Position numbers and translations under genes: made by a program. Positions 47,541-59,555 of a DNA stretch of 64,000 nt are shown here, one piece after another. Position 1 is the first letter of the stretch. Each line of letters opens with the position of its first letter. The DNA lies in assembly GCF_037042905.1 (NCBI RefSeq), contig NC_087257.1, positions 14,482,001 through 14,546,000 on the forward strand, in the 5' to 3' direction. Source of the stretch: Lytechinus pictus. Taxonomy: Eukaryota; Echinodermata; Echinoidea; Temnopleuroida; Toxopneustidae. The notes below the pieces were generated by a model, which saw only the letters and a list, made by a program, of their open reading frames with translations, was not told the DNA's origin and did no database searches.

Positions 47541-49130
47541 TCTGATTCAATTCAATTCAATTTATTTTCATTCTTCAACATAATACAAATAATTACATGA
47601 TAAATCAATTCAATTCAAATAAAAGCATGAACAAAATTCAACATTGAATAAATAATATACATATTCAATAAGTGATTCAAATATAAATTAACATGCATGT
47701 CAAATTTAAATCAATATAATCAATATAATTAAATATAATTAAATCAATATAATCATATATCAGCATGAGAAGAATGGAGGGGTCCACTTAAAAGCAAAGC
47801 TTGTAAAATGTGAACCCCTCAAAAAGTTAGGATAGAAAAAATATTAAAATATACGTAAAGGAATACATGAAGATAACGAAAGGGGCAAAAAAAAATCTTA
47901 TATACAGGATTGTGAAATTCAGAGACAAAAGACAATACACGACACAACACAACACAGGACGGTACATGAGGGTGGACAATAGTACGATGACAACTGCCTA
48001 GAATATAGAAAGAAAAATAGAGATAGGGAGAGGGATGCAAAGCTAATCTGCTGCATATATATTATGTCTACACATACATACACATCATGTACATATATAT
48101 ACACATATATATATATATATATATACATACAAATACACACATACACACGCACACCTACACACACACATACATACGGACATACACACATACACATATACAA
48201 TATAAAAAGTAGAATATAATGTATAGACAAGCTATAACTTTTGTATGTCTAATTGGAAAAAATATGTCATGTTCTGTATAAACATAGATAATAGACTAGC
48301 AATAAGGCAAAATTTTAGTTTAGAATAATAAACATAATTCATTAAGACTTTAGGAGCATAAGTTTTAGTTTGTTTTTAAAGGACAGTAAAGAACGGGCGT
48401 CTTTAATCTCATCGTCAAGGGAATTCCAAAATCTTGGACCTGTATATAAGTAAGTATTTTGTGCTAGAAGCGTTCTAAGAAGGGGCAAGTGATATTAATT
48501 TGACTGCCTGGTGGGATAGTTATGGAGGGATTGGTTTCGGGGAAACATGGAATCAAATATGCGTGGCAACGAATTATTTTTATATTTAAACATGAATTGA
48601 CCTAATTGAAACAAATATAAATTTTTTATTTTCATGATTTTATGTTTCAGAAACAATGGATCTGTATGAGAACGAAATGGTGCATTACATATAATTCGGA
48701 GTGTTTTCTTTTGTAAAATTAATATTTTGTCCAATAAAGAATTGTGGGTATTACCCCAAGCTAATATTCCATAATTAAGGTAAGGTAAAATCAAAGAGGA
48801 GTATAACATGAGTAATGTGACGGAAGGAAAAGAGTGTTTTAACTTATTAATTACACCAATATTACGAGATAATATTTTGCTCACATTAAGAACGTGGGGT
48901 TTCCAAGAAAGTTTATCATCAACTATAATTCCTAAAAATTTAATTTGGGAAACACATTGTAAAGGTGTATCATCAAAGATGATGTCAGAAGGTAAAGATT
49001 CAATAGAATTACTAAATATCATATATTTGGTTTTGTTTAAATTAAGAGATAGTTTATTGGCACGTATCCATTGAGTCAAATTTAGCAATTCCAAATTCAT
49101 AATTTGAATATAGTTTATAGTTTATAGTTG
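47541..49130 (-). mobile_element. 5'-truncated LINE (CR1/jockey-like)
   Basis: On the minus strand the end of an ORF2 (49100-48495) is followed by an AT-rich 3' region with AC/AT simple repeats (48071-48200) and a tail of ATTGA-type repeats (47567-47541). The element stops just upstream of the reverse-transcriptase thumb region, next to the 37-bp minisatellite. Position suggests it lies in the long first intron of the b561 gene. Confidence 0.8.
48495..49100 (-). pseudogene. LINE reverse transcriptase, C-terminal fragment
   Basis: 201 codons without a stop. Recognisable blocks are WIRANKLSLNLNKTKYMIF, IKFLGIIVDDKLSWKPHV, LPYLNYGILAWGNTHNSL, LQKKTLRIICNAPFRSHTDP and NYPTRQSN at the end. They match the thumb and downstream region of CR1/jockey-group non-LTR reverse transcriptases. 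The catalytic palm (FADD box) and endonuclease are absent, so it cannot be active. The open frame suggests a fairly recent copy. Confidence 0.85.
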
Positions 49131-49162
49131 ATTATAGTTGGGTCCCATACAGAACTGGGTGT

Positions 49163-49805
49163 TTTTAAAATCAGAATGGGTTAGAGCTGGAAAGTGGATA
49201 ACCCATTCTAGAATGTGGTGGAGTCGGGAGGTTGATTACCCATTACAGAATGGCAATCTGGAAATAGGTAACCCATTCTAGAATGTGGTGGAGTCGGGAG
49301 GTGGATTACCCATTATACAGAATGGGGTGCAATCGGGAAATAGGAAACCCATTAGGCCTATAGAATGTGGTGGAGTCGGGAACTTGGGTAACCCATTACA
49401 GAATGGGTCGAGTCGGGTAGTGGGTAACCCATTATAGAATGGGGTCGAGTTGGGTAGTGGGTAAACCATTATAGAATGGGGTGGAGTCGGTTAGTGGGTA
49501 AACCATTACAGAATGGGGTCGAGTGGGGTAGTGGGTAACCCATTATAGAATGGGGTCGAGTCGGGTAGTGGGTAAACCATTATAGAATGGGGTGGAGTCG
49601 GGTAGTGGGTAAACCTTTATAGAATGGGGTGGAGTCGGGTAGTGGGTAAACCATTATAGAATGGGGTCGAGTCGGGTAGTGGGTAAACCATTATAGAATG
49701 GGGTGGAGTCGGGAATTGGGTAACCCATTACAAAATGGGGTGAAGTCGGGAAGTAGGTTACCCATTATAGAATGGGGTGGAGTCAGGAAGTACGTGGGTA
49801 ATTAT
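49163..49805 (+). repeat. 37-bp minisatellite, about 17 copies
   Basis: The unit is ggtggagtcgggtagtgggt followed by aaaccattatagaatgg. Spacing is exactly 37 bp in the central copies (for example 49561 to 49598). Copies near the left edge are more diverged (attctagaatgtggtgg). Since 37 is not a multiple of 3, the open frames in it are accidental. Confidence 0.95.
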
Positions 49806-50390
49806 AAACAGGGATTGCGTCTAGAAATAACCAATACAAGAAGGGGGGTTTGGATTACGAAATTGGCGACCCAAAGGGTCGAAGGGGTACACAATATAGA
49901 GGCCGTAAAATGAATGGATGTCGAGAAATGGGGGGGGGGGGATAGTAAGAATTATGGAAGGAGGTGGGAAATTTAGGCCAATGTCTAATGGTTTTGCATG
50001 GGTAGGGAAATGGACCACCCTAACCTGCGATTTCAACCATGAGAGTATTTGGAGCTGTCACGGTTTTTAAATTGACGCAAATAGATGTTTAATCAAAATT
50101 TTTACATTCATTTTGTATTACAGTGGGTGTATAATTCGTTTCCAAAAGAAGATGGTTTTATAGGCCTTAATTAAACAGATGAGATAAAAATAATTTATTT
50201 TGCGGTAAAATTGCACTGAAGAAATTTGTGAAACACGTTTTCATTTCATAAGTACCACAAACTTAATGTTAAGTAGGACAGATATGAAGTAGAATATTGA
50301 TAGACGCGTTCGGGGAGGGAGGTAATTTAAACGTAAGAAATTGCCTTATTTTGAACCAACCCCCCCCCCCCCCCTTCAATCATTATCATA

Positions 50391-50446
50391 GGCGGCGGAA
50401 GCGGGGGGGGACATGTCCCCCCCCCCCCTAAATTTTTTGTTGATAA

Positions 50447-50483
<37 letters not shown>

Positions 50484-50564
50484 TGTCAATTTTTTTACCT
50501 GTGTCTATCACATTTCAGGTGGACGTCACCGTGGACACCCCTAATTTTTTTGCCTTCCGCCGCC
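50391..50564. mobile_element. MITE, GGCGGCGGAAG ends
   Basis: ggcggcggaagcgggggg and the inverse ttgccttccgccgcc bound about 174 bp containing G, C and T runs. No clear target duplication. Confidence 0.6.
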
Positions 50565-51536
50565 AATGCTCATCATTACCGCTCTGCAACCCCCCTTAAT
50601 TCAAAACCGTTCCGCGGATCCTATATACCCCTTGGGACGAAGAGCTTTATCTTCATTGACTAACCCTTTTCTATGTTTATAATTTGGATTGCGTTGGATT
50701 CGATTTGAAGCCTTTTTTCTGTTGTGTAATCTTTTGTCCAAAAGTAATGCATTTTTCACCATGTTTGTTACATCATGAACATGGTTACACGTTTGCACAG
50801 TCTCAGTATTGCGAATTGAACTCGTAGTGTGATTTGAGGGGAAAAAAACCTTGGAGCCGTCACCCATGAATGAATATTACCAATGCGTTGAAAGGCTTCT
50901 TGATTTGTGTAAGAATTGAATAAATACCCTGTTAAATCACTCGCTGCGGTAACAGAATATAACATCCCTGCATTTACAGGTTTTATCAGCCTTGCAAATT
51001 AAAAACCGCAGTGTGATAGAGCCAGGCATAGGTCTACCAGAAAATTTGTATCTGTCGTATGTTTACTCGTGAGTTAAATCTGTGCAAGGGTGTCGTACGT
51101 CCTCGATAGGACCTAATTTATAACGATCATCTTTCATTGTCATCTTAACCTCATGAACAGTGGAACCGGATGGGAAAGTCAAAATTTACAGGTAGGTGAG
51201 TAAACATTTTTTCCATCCAGGGACCATATACATTGCTGTTCACGAGCGATATGGTTTCTAAAGCATGCACTCGTCAACACCTCTCGCGTTTGTGACTGAA
51301 CGTGCCAAATACATGTACCCCCTGTTCTCCATGTTATCAAAATTTCTTATGAATATCCTAACCTAGCTATCTGCTTTACGGCCTATTGAAATGCTGATGG
51401 TACGTCTTGACGGAATCATGGGGATGGTTTCACGTCTTAAAAGCATTGAACGAAATCATGAAAATCATGATCATTAATTGTAGGACAGATAATTTTGTTA
51501 ACTTTATATTAAAAAAAAGGAGTTTGTGTTTGATAT

Positions 51537-51612
51537 ACTACTACTAATAATAATAGGCATTTATATGGCGCCATCTATCTAGAGATAATCTATTCCGAGT
51601 CGCATTCAAAGA
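51537..51612 (-). mobile_element. SINE/LINE 3' tail fragment
   Basis: On the minus strand 'ggcgccatataaatgcc' is followed by (ATT)n. It resembles the 3' end of the SINE at 62.6-62.96 kb (gcgctatataaaagcgg, then ATT repeats). Confidence 0.55.
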
Positions 51613-53189
51613 AGTGAATTTACAATTTATATTTACTAAATACTGTGTGAATATAAGGTCTATCAGATCATGCATTGATAAGCCCACAAACTAGGCGAAA
51701 TTGTCTCGTTTTCACTTCCAGTATAGTCTGTGGCTGTGAGCATTGAAGAATTTACTTTTTGTACAAGCATAATCGTCTCAAAATTAAGAGCGAATTGTCA
51801 ACACAGTCAAGTGACAAGTAGCGTGTTTCAATCCGTGTTGACATTAACAGAATTTAATAGCAATCCATCAAACACTTCAGTGAGAGCAAGGTCAAAAAGT
51901 ACCTTCACATTATTTTGACTGAAGAACAGACTTTATGAGATTGCAAGTTCACTTTCTTCAATCATGTTATTGTATAAATTATATTATTACTTATTTTACG
52001 ATTATGCCCATCGGCACTCTGAAGAGAAGATAATTTATTCCTTTTTAATGTATTTCATTGATATAATAATATGTGTAATGACAATATCACGTTTGGTCTT
52101 TTGCAGTGAATTGGCGTTTGAAATACAATGAAACAACTGGAAGTTCGAAGTAATACACATAATGTATAACGTTAATGAGAAATGTTAATATCTCAGCAAT
52201 TTAATGAGCAACTGCACGATGATACGTTCTTGTTGAATGTGCTTATCATGTGTTTTTATATAGTTATGGAAGTATGGACAGTTCATTGAATGTGTCTCGA
52301 AAATATTGGGGGAGGGGTTAAGACAAAAAGAAAAAAGAATGCATCGAATATCATAAAATCTCAAGCAACCAGGAAGTTTCAAAACGTAGATTGTATCATT
52401 AATCATAGAACCTTTATTTACACTCTCAAGGTTTTTTTTTTCAAACTAGCCTATAATAATGTTGGTTCAAATATGAACCGATCAAATTTGGTTAAAACAA
52501 AATTATAAGCAAAAGGAATAGGGATTCCTTTTTAAACCAACATTGTATGACTCACATATGCTAGTTGTTGATCCTATTGATTGTCGACCCATATTCGCCT
52601 TCTGATTTACGTATATAGCTTAACCACATTCAAAATCATGTTCGAAATTATTGTATCAACAATTTGCGCCCATTCCCTGTCTTCGGCAAGTTAACAACCG
52701 ACATTAGATTAAGACTGCATGCTTTATCCCCAAAACTGTTTATTCCTACGCTTGATTTGCATTTATATTACTTTTTAGTAATTCTGTGTTCGCTATTTGC
52801 CAAAAGAGATGTAGATCGACAAATGACAGAAGTAAGCCTCTGTCTCTATTGGTTTTTCTTCCCATTCTAATACATGAAGGCAAGATTCAGGCTTATGGAG
52901 AGATTAGTATGTGAAGTGATTCGTCCTTCGTTCATTGTGATTCCAAGATATGGTTTCGTGCAAGATGGATGCTTCGAATGCTGATCAGAAGCCTGCCCAG
53001 GGGCTATCCTGATTATGGATATCCTATGATAAACATATCAGTAGCAACCGTTATCCAAGTGACAGGTCGCCGACATCATGTGCATATGGTCTGGCCAAGT
53101 CTACCCGCTCTTCCTTTGCCAAAGTAATTACCATGTTGGCAATTATAAGGAAATAATAACAAAAAAGAGAATCAGGAGGGTGTCACGGT

Positions 53190-53704
53190 CCCGGGGGGGG
53201 GGCACTCAGTATATAATGCATAGTGGGTATGTGCCGCGGAGGGGACCCCCATTTTTACACTCAAATTTCCGTTCCGAGGCATAGCATTTTTGTCTTATTG
53301 AGAAAAAGAACAAAGAAAACCGCTCCAGAGCATAGCATTTTCTTCTTCTCGAGAAAAAAGAAGAAAAAAATCCGCTCCAGGGCTTCGCATATTTTCCGTT
53401 ACGCCGTTCCGGTCGCAATTTTGGTGAAAAGCGGCCGCAGCTCGCTGTCCGACCACCGCCTCTGCGCTAGCGCGCCCGTCAGTCGTGCCGTCGGGCTAGC
53501 TGCATGTACGTTCCATAGGGATGCATACGCACTCGCACGCAGGCGACCCGTTCCAAGGACCCCCGTTTTCACAAACATTTGTAGTTCCGAAACCCGTTCC
53601 GAGGACCCTCCTTTCTACAATGAGCCCGCTCCAAGGCCCCCGTTTTTTGTCTCGCCTGCGGCACACCCCTACCACTTTTTTGGTCGAGTGCCCCCCCCCC
53701 CGGG
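53190..53704. mobile_element. hAT-like element, CCCGGGGGGGGGCACTC ends, 8-bp TSD
   Basis: GTCACGGT at 53182-53189 and 53705-53712 flanks 515 bp. The ends are CCCGGGGGGGGGCACTC and its inverse. The interior is GC-rich with repeated 'cgctccagRgcatagcatttt' and 'gttccRaggacccYc' words. It ends 176 bp upstream of the leader exon of the b561 gene. Open frames here are not host genes. Confidence 0.85.
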
Positions 53705-53880
53705 GTCACGGTATACTTAGTGAGTGGTATTATTCGAAGCAGGGGCAGAACCAGCTTTTTTCCAAGGGGGGGGGGGTTCATTACCTAATGAAGGTCATTT
53801 TGGTACCGATGCATTTTTACAAGCATATTAATAAAACTGCCAATGTTAATTATCTCTTAATTTTTTTCTGTTATCTACAG

Positions 53881-54001
53881 ACAATTGAAGGAAAGTACGA
53901 AGCAAACAGTACCGCTTGCCAGGCGCCCACCTCTTAGACTCCGCCCATCACCACCTTCCAGCCACGCCCACAGTCCTCCTCCTCCAGCCACGCCCACCAC
54001 C
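53881..54001 (+). other. b561 gene 5' leader, spliced
   Basis: A strong acceptor (tttttttctgttatctacag ending at 53880) precedes this stretch, which has no ATG before 54002. So an upstream non-coding exon is expected. It is GC-rich with 'ccagccacgccca' repeated. Confidence 0.7.
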
Positions 54002-54179
54002 ATGCTTTGCTTCTATCTTCTCCTGGGTATCTCCCAAGCCCTAGCGGTTATCATCCTGATCCTAGCGGGGTTCTGGACCGGTCACACCCTCGGTGGATTC
54101 GCCTGGGATGGTACATCGAAGGAATTCAACCTTCATCCACTCCTCATGATCCTCGGGTTTATATTCCTATACGGAGATG
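54002..54179 (+). CDS. b561 coding exon 1
   Basis: Reads MLCFYLLLGISQALAVI through GGFAWDGTSKEFNLHPLL to FIFLYGD; donor gtgagt at 54180. Holds membrane segment 1, the first heme His and most of segment 2. Confidence 0.95.
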
Positions 54180-57100
54180 GTGAGTCTTCAGGGCGGCGCC
54201 AATAATGCATTTTCATAAGGCATGATGATTTTAAATGTGATTTTATTTTGTGAATTGATTTCACAGAGCTGCACTGCCGAATTTTTTATACGATTCTTTG
54301 TGTGCCTTTTTCCTTGTTTCTTCTCTTTTTACTACTTGAAGCAAAAGGTTACGGTCACACGTGCTACTTCCTCCCATTCTTAGTGCCGCAACTGATTACT
54401 TTAAAGATATTCACTTTGAATTTATACATTAATATATATATATATATAAGAAATTGTACATGTACAACCGCTTTGGCAATTTTTATTTTATATATGTTGT
54501 GAAGGAAATTAATGAAGAGAACAATGGTAGGCGTAGCATAAAACAAGGTTCCCCAGAGCTACTAATAACCCATTGCAAGCATTGGTGAGACCGAAAAATG
54601 TCTCTGTCGGGAATCGAACCCAGGCCCCATCAGCTTAGAACGCCAGTGCCTTAACCACGAGACCACAGAGACGGGTTAGTGGCTCTGGCGAACCCGATCC
54701 GTATGTTTATGTATTGTATGTGTGTGTATGTGTGCGTGTATACATACATAAATATACACACACGCCCACATATGGCACAACTATTTTTCTCTACAGATCG
54801 TAATAATTCTGACATGTTTTCGTAACCCAGTCATATATCAATATTCCATAAACAGTTCGTTTAGTGTTACGAACGTGTCACCTTTTTTGTAGATCGTGTA
54901 TGACTAATTTTGTGCAAATGTTTCTCTTTTGTTTTTACGCAGCAATACTGATGTTCCGTATCCTCCGAACCGAGAACAAGACGGCTGTGAAAGTGATCCA
55001 TCTTCTGATGCAAGCCCTTGCCTTGATTTGTGCGTGTATCGCACTCAAAGCTGTCTTTACTTTCCACACCACAATGGGTTTCCCACATCTTTACTCGTTG
55101 CATAGCTGGGTTGGACTGACTGCTTTTATTCTATTCTCTCTTCAGGTAAGTGGAGATAAAGTCTTCCCTCGGAAAGGACCTTAAACCTTCGGTCCTCTGG
55201 TTGCCTGCACATGTATTCATAGCAATCAGGTATAAAAAAAGATACCACCAAGTCCTAAGAATGAAGACCATTTTGATTGGTAAGGATATTGTGAAGGGAC
55301 AAATCCAGTGTTTAACACACAACGTTGCGGCCCAGTTGATTATTCTCCAGAATTGAAAGATATGGTCATTAGTTCGAATTCCAGTCATGCCGTTATGTCA
55401 TTCAGCAACAAATAGATCCACATTGTTCTGCACTCAATCAAGGCGAGGACGCGAGGTGACTGAGTACCCGACATGATTATTTCCTTGAAGGTGCATAGCG
55501 CTGGAGACAATAGCTGCAGCTAGAATCGATTTCTAGACAGGTACAGAGTACCCATAACTGAAAGACTTCACGTACGATATTTCCATAAAAAATCAGAACT
55601 AAGACTTCATGATATTTCCATACAATTGAAAAAAAAAAGATCAAACAATTCTCCGATTTTCTCTCATATGTGAATTCTTTTTTATTCTGAGACAGATATA
55701 ATTCCTATTTAGGGATATGTTAAGGTTTTCAGGTTTTTATCATTAATTTTAAGAGCTTTTGGGTAAGGGTTTCCAGGAATTTAAACGGAATTACAATATT
55801 TTAAACCATATAGGTACAGCGTCATCTGCAGTTTCTCATTACCCTACATACTCGCAATTACGGATGGAATAAAAGAGATAATAGACCGGGGAAAGTGATT
55901 TCATTCCTAGAACCGAATGTGGCGTCGTTCCTGAATGAAGGCCGTTTAACCTGAGCTAATAATTATACACTCTAAATTGGCAACACTGTCAAACCAATTA
56001 AATCGATATAGAGAGATAGTATACATCTCTATGATTGAATCACTGTTTGAAAATGCAAATTGGCAACTATTTAGTAAGATAGTGAAGTTATCATTGATTT
56101 TGTAATATCCATATTTTTATTTCAGAGCATGGAAATAAATAGAAAGTTGGTGGATCTTACCGTATTAGGAGCAAAAAGGGCTAATTTTGAACTTACAAAA
56201 GGTACTACTTTATGGAGATAAACAAAAAACTTCACTTGCATATGCTGGAATCAAATGGGCAAATATGTTAAAAATCATTTTTTTTTTTTTTGCAGTGGAT
56301 CGTTGGCTTTGTCTCGTTCTTCTTCCCGAAGCTACGAGAGGATTTCCGTGCCTCATATCTTCCCATCCACCGATACTTCGGAGTCGCCATCTTTGCCACC
56401 GCTGTAGCAGCTGCCCTTATTGGAATTAATGAGAAATTGTTTTTCGTTTAGTAAGTTTTCAGATTTAGTCATGACATCATACACTTATTCATAAAAGTAC
56501 TTTGATATAAAATTATTTATTTGAAAATGATGCATATTTTTAGCGATGACATTATTTATGAATATATCTTTTAATTGTATATTATGTTGAAAACTTAAAT
56601 AAATGAGTGATAACGGGTGCAAATCACTTTGGAGCATACTTTACATTCCTATAGATTGCATTATAGCTCTTTCTGGAAAGAACAGTGTGCATCTTTTCAG
56701 AAAATTCCACTCCAAAAAGGATAAAATCCACTCAACAGAAGCTGTATCTCACCTCAGAAGGATTAATCCCTGGTATTACTCAAATGGAATGTCATTTGGG
56801 ACATTGGATCGTTTCATAGGTTGTCAGATCTGACAACTTTCCTTGATTTTGATTGGCTGAGAAAAACTGTTACTATGGTAACTGTCGGATAAAACAGGAC
56901 TTGTCGTTGAAACGTCTGACAAATCCTTTCATGAAACGCTCCCAAGATTAACTGTTTTGCTTTGAGAGAGTTTTGGGGTTGTTGGCATGTTGTTAAGAGG
57001 AATACGGCAGATATTTTACTTACTTGGTTTGGGTTAGTTTCAGTTTTTTTATCAGCTACACGGAAATGACATTTTGAAATGATAAAGGATACAGGCCTAT

Positions 57101-57945
57101 TTTGTCGGGTTTTTTTTTTCTTCAGTTGTGATTGGACTTCAATTTCCTCAATGTCAAACTTCAAACTAGGATTAACACAATCATCAGGATGAAAATAAAA
57201 TCCCCGATAATTTAGGGAGAATGAAGGATGAATTTGCAATAAATATATGATCCTCAGGGCCCTCAGTTTATATTATAACTGATGAGGCCACCTTAAAGAT
57301 AAAAACAAATAACTAAAATATATTGATAGCAAAATTAGGTTGATTTGGCGGCGAAGATAATGGTCACGAGCAGGTAAGGACGTTCGTAAGTTACCAACAT
57401 TTTATGAAACACCTACAGACTAAGAAAAATAGGTTCAACTTTGCACCTTTAAAGTGCAGACCAATGTCACACCGTTGAGCACCATTGAGGTGCAACTTTG
57501 CACCTCTTTGGAAAGGTGCAACTTTGCACTTCTCTGAAAGATGCAAATTAGCTCCTACAAGAGGCAGAATTGCACCACAAATCCTTCAAGAGAGGTGCAA
57601 AGTTCCACCTTTCAGAAAGGGGCAAAGTTGCACCTTTGAGGTGCTCCAAGTGTGACAGTGATCCGTGGGTGATCTCTAAAATCTCTATTTTGTGTTGATT
57701 TCGAACCCAGCTCTGGAACGGACGGTAATGAGAAGTACGCCTCTCGCCCGAACGGAGCCTACGTGGGGAACTTCTTAGCCTTCTTCATTTTGATCTTCGC
57801 CCTCATCGTTGGCTACCTCGTCACCCATCCCAAATATATCCGAGAGCAACAACCCAACGAAGAGACCATGCCCCTGGCTTCATCAGCAGCCATGAGACAG
57901 TTCCAGTCCACCGACCAGGTCCCCGAAGCCGAGGAGGCGAAGTAG
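54002..57945 (+). CDS. Cytochrome b561 family protein, complete
   Basis: Coding exons 54002-54179, 54943-55145, 56296-56450 and 57711-57945 total 771 nt, 256 residues. Cytochromes b561 pass electrons from ascorbate across a membrane through two hemes, serving vesicle ascorbate regeneration or ferric reduction. Six hydrophobic segments are visible. Four histidines sit where the family binds heme: His45 (FNLHPLLM), His79 (KVIHLLMQ), His113 (YSLHSWVG) and His152 (LPIHRYFG); spacings 45-113 and 79-152 fit the two axial pairs. The ATG at 54002 has an ideal context (CCACCATG) and yields the usual short N-terminus. All junctions are GT-AG with matching phases. The C-terminal tail after residue 220 is hydrophilic. 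It may be a CYB561, CYBRD1 or CYB561A3 orthologue; I cannot decide without a tree. Confidence 0.95.
54599..54672 (-). tRNA. tRNA-Arg(UCU)-like sequence, possibly pseudogene or SINE head
   Basis: The minus strand folds into a cloverleaf. The acceptor GTCTCTG/CAGAGAC pairs fully, the D stem GTCT/AGGC pairs, the anticodon loop is GTTCTAA (anticodon TCT after T33), and the T loop is TTCGATT within a perfect B box GGTTCGATTCC. There is one mismatch each in the anticodon and T stems. A short T run follows directly (attttt), as pol III termination needs. It lies within the first coding intron of the b561 gene, antisense. The mismatches argue for a tRNA-derived repeat or decayed gene. Confidence 0.55.
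54943..55145 (+). CDS. b561 coding exon 2
   Basis: The acceptor tttttacgcag ends at 54942. Reads ILMFRILRTENKTAVKVIHL to LYSLHSWVGLTAFILFSLQ; donor gtaagt at 55146. Carries heme ligands His79 and His113. Confidence 0.95.
55146..56295 (+). other. b561 intron 2
   Basis: A decayed mariner-like end (cactctaaattggcaacact) occurs near 55970. Otherwise nothing recognised. Confidence 0.5.
56296..56450 (+). CDS. b561 coding exon 3
   Basis: The acceptor (T run then gcag) ends at 56295. Reads WIVGFVSFFFPKLREDF, YLPIHRYFGVAIF and GINEKLFFV; donor gtaagt at 56451. Carries His152. Confidence 0.95.
56808..56943. mobile_element. Hairpin MITE, GAGCGTTTCAT / CGTTTCATAGG ends
   Basis: cgtttcataggttgtcagat on the left is matched by gtctgacaaatcctttcatg then aaacg on the right, with inner pair gttactatggtaac. 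A relative is in the nest at 63.5 kb. b561 intron 3. Confidence 0.6.
57425..57655. mobile_element. MITE built of GGTGCAACTTTGCACC words
   Basis: Inverted halves centred near 57540 carry repeated 'aggtgcaactttgcacct' words. Outer words tgtcacaccgttgagcacc and ggtgctccaagtgtgaca pair. It ends about 50 bp before the acceptor of the last b561 exon. Confidence 0.65.
57711..57945 (+). CDS. b561 terminal coding exon
   Basis: The acceptor gaacccag ends at 57710. Reads YSGTDGNEKYASRPNGAY, membrane segment NFLAFFILIFALIVGYL, then THPKYIREQQPNEE and a tail ending EAEEAK; stop TAG at 57943-57945. Confidence 0.95.
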
Positions 57946-59184
57946 ATTAGTCAAAGGCCGCGTTTTGATTTTATTTGTGTTTTTGGCGTATGTCTTGCTT
58001 CGTTGTACACAGAGTTTCTCGTGCGGAGAAAAACTATTTTCTGAGTTATTTTTATTGCTATTAACCCCTTGCCCACCCTGTTTTAAAAAGTAGTCACATT
58101 AGGCATAACATTATTCTGATAATTGTTCTTCCGCGGGGGGGGGGGGCAACATTGGCTAGAGTCTTAAAGATGACATTTTTTCTTAATTTATTAACCATGT
58201 TAACTGGGTTATATACTACCGATATCTTTCTTTTGATAATCTCTTTTTTGTTTGTGTCTAGACTTTTTGTGCTACTTGAAAAATCACGGGGTACCTCTTT
58301 GCCCCCCCCCCCCCTGTAGTACCACCCTAAAAACAAATGTTGTTCACCAAATGTAAGTAAGTGAGCGGATAACATACATGTCATAAGCTCACTTATTCTT
58401 TTTCCTTTGATACATCTTCTTTCATACCCCTTTGAATTGATGGAATTCTGAAGGTAAATTATTAAAATTATTTTTAAAACACCTCTCCCTGCATAATAGT
58501 TTTTACTAGTGATCAATAAGAAATTAAACACGTTTAACATTGTTTTTTTTTAATTCAAAATATTGTTGAGTATAGACCCCGGGTATAGACCTTATATCAA
58601 AAAGTTAAGCTTATCGTTTCTCCACTGTCATCAATTCACTGTAAAAAGTGTAATGATCACTTCCAGAATTCATTAATTTTATTTTTTTATTTTTCTTTGT
58701 AATTTCTTATCATTCTGTTGTTTTTTCATCAGATCTCGAATATCCAAGGTTTTCCACAATCTACTCTTTTAAATCAAACCAATAAGGATAAACTTTCCCC
58801 AAAAAAAACATCCCTAATTGATAAATCAAGTTTGATGTTTCCTCCTTCAGCTTTCTACCCCGTTTATCTACAGTATTAAGTTTGTCAGTATCTTGCCGTC
58901 TGTCACAGCGAAAATTAGGCTTAGTACAATTGTAATTTTTCACCCATTAAAACCTATGACAGTTTGGGTGTCTTGTTTAACTCACATAATTATCAAGACT
59001 ATTCTTGCATTTTACGTTTAATTTCACTAGACCAAACAAATCATTCACAACTAAGGAGTGGTAAGGTTCAAGTGAGAATTTACTTGCGCCGTTTTCAAAT
59101 ATGTGTCAATGTTGTCTGTCTACTGCCTTCATTTACCTATATGGCAGCTATGATATTTGTTGTGTTACACTGGTCTACAATAAA
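57946..59184 (+). other. b561 3' UTR region
   Basis: Canonical AATAAA first appears at 59179-59184, and weaker ATTAAA words near 58465 and 58523. G and C runs at 58136-58147 and 58303-58315 bound a possible decayed element. Confidence 0.4.
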
Positions 59185-59555
59185 AGTATTTGAGTCATAA
59201 ATAGCTTTCTGTAAAAACTTTAAAGATAATCAAGTGATTCAAATAGGCGATCTCCGTTATTACTTATTTGATGACAATAATACATGTATATTAATTCAGT
59301 ATTCAGATACTGTTTGGATTGGACAGTTCGTAAATGATCAGCTGACCATTCGCGTATCTCTGAAATCTAAATTCACAAAATTCTGAAAGTTTACTTTGAA
59401 ATCTTCTTTGCCGCAATGTCGGGCAATCTTCGGTAAGTGACGAGAATTATCAAGGACATTTTTTTTTTACAGAGATAGAGCATATGAAGATCAGTGAATA
59501 TTTGAATTAATTGGTGTATTTAGGGAAACAGTTTTAAAGACGGGCTAAGACTATA

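Larger units (their letters stand above)
49810..53180. other. Gene-free region, probably intronic
   Basis: It contains C, G and T runs around 50361-50480, a MITE (50391-50564) and a SINE tail (51537-51612). No exon recognised. Confidence 0.5.

Noticed and set aside
49163..49805. Protein with 12- to 13-residue repeats
   Set aside because: The 37-bp unit shifts the frame every copy, so no continuous repeat protein is encoded.
53223..53937. Two overlapping open frames (165 and 138 codons)
   Set aside because: They lie in a GC-rich transposable element with 8-bp target duplication and repeated internal words; they resemble no protein family I know.
56814..57239. 141-codon minus-strand open frame
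   Set aside because: It covers a hairpin MITE and plain intron sequence of the b561 gene, with no family motif.
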